Assembly (NCBI GenBank): GCA_944353735.1
Contig: CALVPU010000273.1
Span: 1 to 5,150, forward strand
From: an uncultured Eubacteriales bacterium
GTDB taxonomy: Bacteria; Bacillota; Clostridia; Christensenellales; Aristaeellaceae
Reading direction: 5' to 3'
Length of the DNA stretch: 5,150 nt
Positions within the stretch are counted from its first letter, which is position 1, and every line of letters starts with the position of its first letter. The position numbers and the translations under genes were made by a program. A model generated the notes under the pieces. It did not search any database. It saw only the letters and a list, made by a program, of their open reading frames with translations, and had not been told where the DNA came from. Positions 1-5,150 of this stretch are shown in pieces.

Positions 1-615
1 CGGCGGGTATTCGCTGACCAGCGCGCCGCCTGCGTCGAGGATCCGCTCGGCCAGACCGGCGTTCTCCGGCGGATAGGCGACGTCCACGCCGCAGCCGAGC
101 ACGGCGATCGTCCGCCCGCGCTCACTCAGCGCGCCCTCGTGGGCGCAGGTGTCGGCGCCGCGCGCCATGCCGGAGACCACGCAGACGTCTTCCCGTGCCA
201 GGTGGGCCGCGATCTCCCGCGCGGCGCGCATGCCGTCGCGCGTGCAGCGCCGCGAGCCGACGATGGCGAACATGCGCTCGCCGTCCAGCGGCGCGTCGCC
301 GCACACGTAGATCGTCGCCGGCGGATCGTAGATTTCGGAGAGCAGGGGCGGATAGCCGTCCGAGATGCGCGTTATGGCGCGGCAGCCCGCGCGCTCGAGC
401 GTGTCGAACAGCGTGTAGAAGTAGCGTTCGTCGCGGGCGGCGCGCAGGTTGGCAAGCGCCTTCTTGCCGAGGAAGCGCAATTCCGGCGCGCCGGCGTTGT
501 CCCACACCGCGCGCGGGTCCTCGAAGATGGTCAACAGCTGGTAAAAGCGCTTGACGCCGATGCCCTCCACGCTCGACAGCCAGATCCAGTATTGTTCCAT
601 GGCTGAGTATTCCAT
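1..615 (-). CDS. dprA: DNA processing protein DprA (Smf), 3'-truncated by window edge
   Basis: DprA binds incoming single-stranded DNA in the cytoplasm and loads RecA during natural transformation; many non-competent bacteria also keep it. The 205 visible codons begin MEYSAMEQYW and run in frame off the left edge. Residues 1-75 form the helical N-terminal region, including a helix-hairpin-helix-like SVEGIG stretch (15-20). The Rossmann-like DprA domain follows, with FAIVGSRRCT (116-125), SGMARGADTCAH (148-159), VLGCGVDVAYPPEN (172-185) and GALVSEYPP (197-205). These match the family in order and spacing. The usual SGxARGID motif reads SGMARGAD here, with Ala in place of Ile. The C-terminal part of the Rossmann domain and any winged-helix domain are outside the window. 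I chose the ATG at 615 because GGGGG at 626-622 sits 6 nt upstream; an in-frame ATG at 600 (MEQYW) is a weaker alternative. The gene starts 3 nt after the yifB stop, so the two are probably translationally coupled. Confidence 0.95.
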   Translation of the reverse strand, partial: MEYSAMEQYWIWLSSVEGIGVKRFYQLLTIFEDPRAVWDNAGAPELRFLGKKALANLRAARDERYFYTLFDTLERAGCRAITRISDGYPPLLSEIYDPPATIYVCGDAPLDGERMFAIVGSRRCTRDGMRAAREIAAHLAREDVCVVSGMARGADTCAHEGALSERGRTIAVLGCGVDVAYPPENAGLAERILDAGGALVSEYPP

Positions 616-618
616 GCG

Positions 619-2154
<1,536 letters not shown>

Positions 2155-2163
2155 CTGTACATT

Positions 2164-2169
2164 CCTCCC
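2164..2169 (-). promoter_or_regulatory. Ribosome binding site of yifB
   Basis: On the minus strand this reads GGGAGG, followed by AATGTACAG and the yifB ATG at 2154, a spacing of 9 nt (8 nt if aligned as GGAGGA). It decides the start. The reading frame is open through this site and beyond, but only the ATG behind it gives the standard YifB N-terminus. A second ATG lies inside the spacer (AATGTACAG) but is out of frame and too close to the site. Confidence 0.8.
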
Positions 2170-2207
2170 GGAAAGGTCGTCGTCTTGCAGCCGCGCGCAT
2201 GCGCGGA

Positions 2208-2232
2208 CGCGGTCGGCAGGATGCCGACCGCG
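2208..2232 (-). terminator. GC-rich stem-loop after the glycosyltransferase stop, possible non-canonical terminator
   Basis: An 11-bp perfect inverted repeat (CGCGGTCGGCA at 2208-2218 and its complement at 2222-2232) encloses a 3-nt loop. In the minus-strand transcript it begins 7 nt after the glycosyltransferase stop codon and lies before the yifB ribosome binding site. The position suits a transcription terminator or an mRNA 3'-end stabiliser. There is no U-tract on either side in either direction, so a classical intrinsic terminator is not supported. The hairpin is visible in the sequence; its function is inferred. Confidence 0.45.
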
Positions 2233-2239
2233 ACATGGA

Positions 2240-5150
2240 TCAGAAGTTGACCCACTTGAACCAGCGCAGGTATTGCGCGTATTCGCGCGCCACCGGCAGG
2301 CCCGATTCCAGCGGATAGAAGGCAATGAACAGCGCCAGCGCCGCCACCATCAGCACGATCGCCGTCGCCTTGAACGCCGCGTCGGACTTCGAGCGGATCC
2401 ACTTGAGCATCAGCGTGCTGGCGAGAATGATGAACGGCACGCTGGCAAAATAGTGGTAGATGAACGTCGAGCGCGGCACCAGCACCCACGGCAGGAACTG
2501 CGAGGCGAAGGCGACCAGCACCATCGCGTACGACTTCGGCGCGCGGCGCATGAAGCTGGCGCGCGCGATGACGAACAGCATCGCCGCCAGCCCGAACCAC
2601 CACACCGCCGGATTGCCCATGCAGGAGATCGACGAGATCATGCCGTCGCCGGGCAGATACGCCGTGCCCGTGTAGTACCACATCGGCCACCAGATGATCG
2701 GCCATTCGTACCATTCCGAGCGGAACGAATGCGTGTCGCCGCCGAGGCCGGCGTGGTAGTCGAAGATCTCCTTCTGCAGGTCGATCACCCGGCGCACGCA
2801 CTGCGGCGTGAACATGTCGGCGAGCGACGTCACCTCAAAGCCGGTCACGCCCTTGCGCGCCCAGTCCAGTTCCGACATACCGCGCAGGTGCCAGAAGTAC
2901 GACCCGTAGTAAATCAGCACCGGGATGAGTACGAAGAACACCACGCAGAAGAGGATCGTGCGCCACGCGCCGTGGCGGAACGCCTGCACGACGCCGGCGC
3001 AGAAGCCGTCGCTTGCTGCCTTTGCGCGCAGCTGTGTGCGCGCGAAGCGGTATTCCCGCCACCGCCGCAGCAGCGCCCAGAAGAACAGCACCGCCAGCCC
3101 GGCGGAGGCGTAGATGCCGATCCACTTCGTCGCCCAGGCGATGCCCATCGTCCCGCCGCACAGCCCCAGTGGGATCAGCGAGCGGCGGAACGCCCTGACC
3201 GACGTCCAGCGCATCTGGAAATAGCGGAACATGAAGAAGTACATCAGCATGATCCAGAACACGGCGTAGGAGTCGATCGTGGCGATGCGCGTCTGCGTGA
3301 AGTGCATCGAGTCGACCGCCAGCAGGAACATGGCGATGAAGGAAAGCTTCGTCGACTTCGTCAGCTGTTTCGCCAGCAGGTACATCAGCGGCACCATCAG
3401 CACGCCCATCAGCGCGCCCATGAAGCGCCAGCCAAACGGCGTCATGCCGAACAGCGCGATGCCCACCATCATCAGCGCCTTGCCCAGCGGCGGATGCGTC
3501 CACTCGTAGGCGGATTCGCCGTGCAGGTGCTCGTAGGCGGTGCGTGCGTGGTAGATCTCGTCGAAGTAGGTGGAGTTGTAGTAGCTCGGATACGCTGGGA
3601 TCGTGTCCTGCTCGTCGACCAACAGCTGCGCGTCGGAGACGATCGCGCTGCCCGTCTGTTCGACGGATTCAATCGCATAGGCGTCGCCGTTTTCGTCGAT
3701 GAAGCCGACCTCCATCAGCTCCAGTCCCGCCTGCATCGCCGTGATGCGCACGTATCGCGCCGACTGGAACGGGTACGTCTCGCCCTCGTAGCCGGAGAAG
3801 GCGGTGAAGGCGCGACCGTCGTCGGTGGGCTCCGTGGTGCTGTAGAGCGTGTTGCCCGCCGCGTCCACAGGCACGTACCACATCCAGCGGAAGATGTCGC
3901 CCCAGCTGTACGCGGCGTACTGCGGCTCGGTCCAGGTCTCGCCGTCGTTGGACAGTTCCACGGTGAAGTTCGTGCGCTGCGCCGCGCAGATGTTGCCGTA
4001 ATAGGTCATGCGGAAGCGCTCCACCGCGCCCAGATCGAACACGACCGCCTCGTCGGCGGAGCCGGACACCCATGTCGTCTGCGGCGCCTTCAGGCTGCCC
4101 AGATTGGTGAACGCCGCAATTGCGTAAACCGCCGTCACCGCCGCCATCAGGATTGCGTCGATGCGCTTGAGGCGCAGGCGGTGGTCGCCCTTGGCGCTCA
4201 GCGTGCGCTCGCCCGGCGACTGCCGCTCTGCCGGGCAGTCCGCTAGCGGTTGGATGTGCGGCTCGAGCACTTCGAATTCCGGATCATCGTCGCCGTCTTC
4301 CTCGCGCCGGGGCCACAGCAGGCAGACGTCCAGCGCCGTCCATGCCAGGAACAGCGCGTTGAGCACGTTGACGAAGGAGACGATGTAGTTGATCCAGTCC
4401 TCCGAGGGCTGCAGGTGACCGTAGTTGCCGTATGCCGCCACACCGCCCTGCAGCACGAGAACCTCGTTGAGAAACAGCGTCGCCGAGAGCACGGTCAGTC
4501 CCGCCAGCACGCGCCGGTCGCGGCACTCGACGTAGCCCAGCAGCAACAGCAGCAGCGCCGGGAAGGCGTAGCGCTCGTGGATCATGGGCCCGAAGGCGCA
4601 GATCAGCGCGATCAGCACGCCGCCCAGCAGCGGCAGCTTCCGGCGGTCGCGCGCCTTGGCGTACAGCGCGGCGCAGTAGATGAACGCCAGCGCCATCATC
4701 GCCCACGCGAATCCCGACAGCCACGGATGCTCCGCCATCGACGCCCAGTTGCCGTCGAGCAGGTAGTAGAGGTTGAGGGCGTTGACCGTCAGCGAGGGGT
4801 AGCCGCTGACCGTGCCCGAGTACAGCTCCACCAGCCACTCGATCGGGTACCAGAGCAGGTATCCCACGCCCTGCGAGGCGTCGAACGCCGAGACCAGCGC
4901 CGCGAGATAGACGAGCCCCAGCGCCGCGGCGAGCCCGATCAGCGTCCCGCGCACGGGCCGGCTGCCGCGCGCGACGCCGTAGGCGAAAAGACCGGCGCAT
5001 GCCAGCGCCGCGACTGCGAGCAGCGCCCATCCCCATGCCGGCGCGTCCATGCCCGCGTTCGCCAGCACCGCGACGCCGCCCGCCAGCGCGCCCGCCGCCG
5101 CCAGTCCCGCCGCCGTCCAGCCGCGCGCCTTTTTCCGCGACGACGCGTCC
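2240..5150 (-). CDS. PMT-family (GT39) membrane glycosyltransferase with discoidin-like insert, 5'-truncated; probable tandem GT-C fusion
   Basis: PMT-type enzymes move mannose from a polyprenyl-phosphate carrier to secreted proteins at the outer face of the membrane; donor and acceptor here are inferred. The frame is open from 5149 to the TGA at 2242-2240, giving 969 visible residues (numbered from 5149). The true start is off the right edge: GTG at 5068 or ATG at 5050 could serve, but the codons before them encode part of a hydrophobic helix. Residues 11-278 hold about eight membrane helices with SYPSLTVNALNLYYLLDGNW-like (115-135) and HERYAFP (191-197) motifs, resembling the end of a GT-C enzyme. 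An acidic linker (about 281-329) follows. PMT helix 1 is about 330-350. A discoidin-like domain occupies about 357-490. The PMT catalytic region has FDEIYH (529-534), THPPLGK (551-557), TRIATIDS (620-627), WATKWIGIYA (672-681), WYEWPIIWWPMWYY (813-826), ISSISCMGNPAVWW (838-851) and FLPWVLVPRSTFIYHYF (885-901). It ends RWFKWVNF. The PMT assignment is strong; substrate specificity is unknown. Confidence 0.9.
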   Translation of the reverse strand, partial: DASSRKKARGWTAAGLAAAGALAGGVAVLANAGMDAPAWGWALLAVAALACAGLFAYGVARGSRPVRGTLIGLAAALGLVYLAALVSAFDASQGVGYLLWYPIEWLVELYSGTVSGYPSLTVNALNLYYLLDGNWASMAEHPWLSGFAWAMMALAFIYCAALYAKARDRRKLPLLGGVLIALICAFGPMIHERYAFPALLLLLLGYVECRDRRVLAGLTVLSATLFLNEVLVLQGGVAAYGNYGHLQPSEDWINYIVSFVNVLNALFLAWTALDVCLLWPRREEDGDDDPEFEVLEPHIQPLADCPAERQSPGERTLSAKGDHRLRLKRIDAILMAAVTAVYAIAAFTNLGSLKAPQTTWVSGSADEAVVFDLGAVERFRMTYYGNICAAQRTNFTVELSNDGETWTEPQYAAYSWGDIFRWMWYVPVDAAGNTLYSTTEPTDDGRAFTAFSGYEGETYPFQSARYVRITAMQAGLELMEVGFIDENGDAYAIESVEQTGSAIVSDAQLLVDEQDTIPAYPSYYNSTYFDEIYHARTAYEHLHGESAYEWTHPPLGKALMMVGIALFGMTPFGWRFMGALMGVLMVPLMYLLAKQLTKSTKLSFIAMFLLAVDSMHFTQTRIATIDSYAVFWIMLMYFFMFRYFQMRWTSVRAFRRSLIPLGLCGGTMGIAWATKWIGIYASAGLAVLFFWALLRRWREYRFARTQLRAKAASDGFCAGVVQAFRHGAWRTILFCVVFFVLIPVLIYYGSYFWHLRGMSELDWARKGVTGFEVTSLADMFTPQCVRRVIDLQKEIFDYHAGLGGDTHSFRSEWYEWPIIWWPMWYYTGTAYLPGDGMISSISCMGNPAVWWFGLAAMLFVIARASFMRRAPKSYAMVLVAFASQFLPWVLVPRSTFIYHYFASVPFIILASTLMLKWIRSKSDAAFKATAIVLMVAALALFIAFYPLESGLPVAREYAQYLRWFKWVNF

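Larger units (their letters stand above)
2155..2239 (-). other. Intergenic region between the glycosyltransferase gene and yifB
   Basis: This 85-nt gap is the only true non-coding stretch besides the 3-nt gap before dprA. Reading in the transcribed direction it holds the 11-bp stem-loop (2232-2208), a 12-bp palindrome CGCGCATGCGCG (2205-2194), and the yifB ribosome binding site (2169-2164). I see no convincing -35/-10 pair. yifB may therefore be read through from upstream or use a promoter I cannot recognise. Confidence 0.7.

Noticed and set aside
2208..2232. Classical intrinsic terminator
   Set aside because: The stem is strong, but no run of U follows it in either direction, so only a tentative non-canonical role is given.
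2155..2325. N-terminal extension of yifB to an upstream start at 2325
   Set aside because: The extra 57 residues overlap the end of the glycosyltransferase gene, cross the hairpin and do not resemble YifB. The ATG at 2154 has a strong ribosome binding site and the standard family N-terminus.
5050..5068. Start of the glycosyltransferase at GTG 5068 or ATG 5050
   Set aside because: The frame is open to the window edge and the residues before these codons continue a hydrophobic helix (WTAAGLAAAGALAGGVAVL), so the gene very likely begins beyond 5150.

Overview
The window is a GC-rich bacterial segment in which every supportable gene lies on the minus strand, so transcription runs right to left. 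The three genes are a large membrane glycosyltransferase (5' end beyond the right edge, stop at 2240), a ComM/YifB-type Mg-chelatase-like AAA+ ATPase (2154 to 619), and the start of dprA (615 to beyond position 1). The YifB N-terminus and the PMT family signatures look like Bacillota (Clostridia-like) proteins. A high-GC member of that group is my best guess, inferred from recalled family sequence and not from a search.

Right part (2240-5150): one open frame of 969 codons fills this region, with no stop up to the right edge. It carries a C-terminal GT39/protein O-mannosyltransferase (PMT) module with the Asp-Glu motif, the HPPLGK motif and the typical PMT C-terminal helices. Two additions make it unusual. 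A discoidin (F5/8 type C)-like beta domain is inserted between the first PMT helix and the Asp-Glu motif. Ahead of the PMT module lies a run of membrane helices resembling the C-terminal half of a second GT-C enzyme. The complete protein is therefore probably a tandem GT-C fusion.

Middle (2155-2239): an 85-nt gap holds a perfect 11-bp stem-loop just after the glycosyltransferase stop, a 12-bp palindrome, and a strong ribosome binding site for yifB. I see no clear sigma-70 promoter.

Left part (1-2154): yifB and dprA are separated by only 3 nt, and the dprA ribosome binding site lies inside the last codons of yifB, so the pair is probably one translationally coupled unit. Both families are linked to natural transformation and DNA uptake: DprA loads RecA on incoming single strands and ComM is a branch-migration helicase. 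The yifB-dprA pair is a common bacterial arrangement. The glycosyltransferase has no evident functional link to them. Apart from its architecture, the window looks like ordinary chromosome; I see no mobile element, CRISPR array, tRNA or rRNA.
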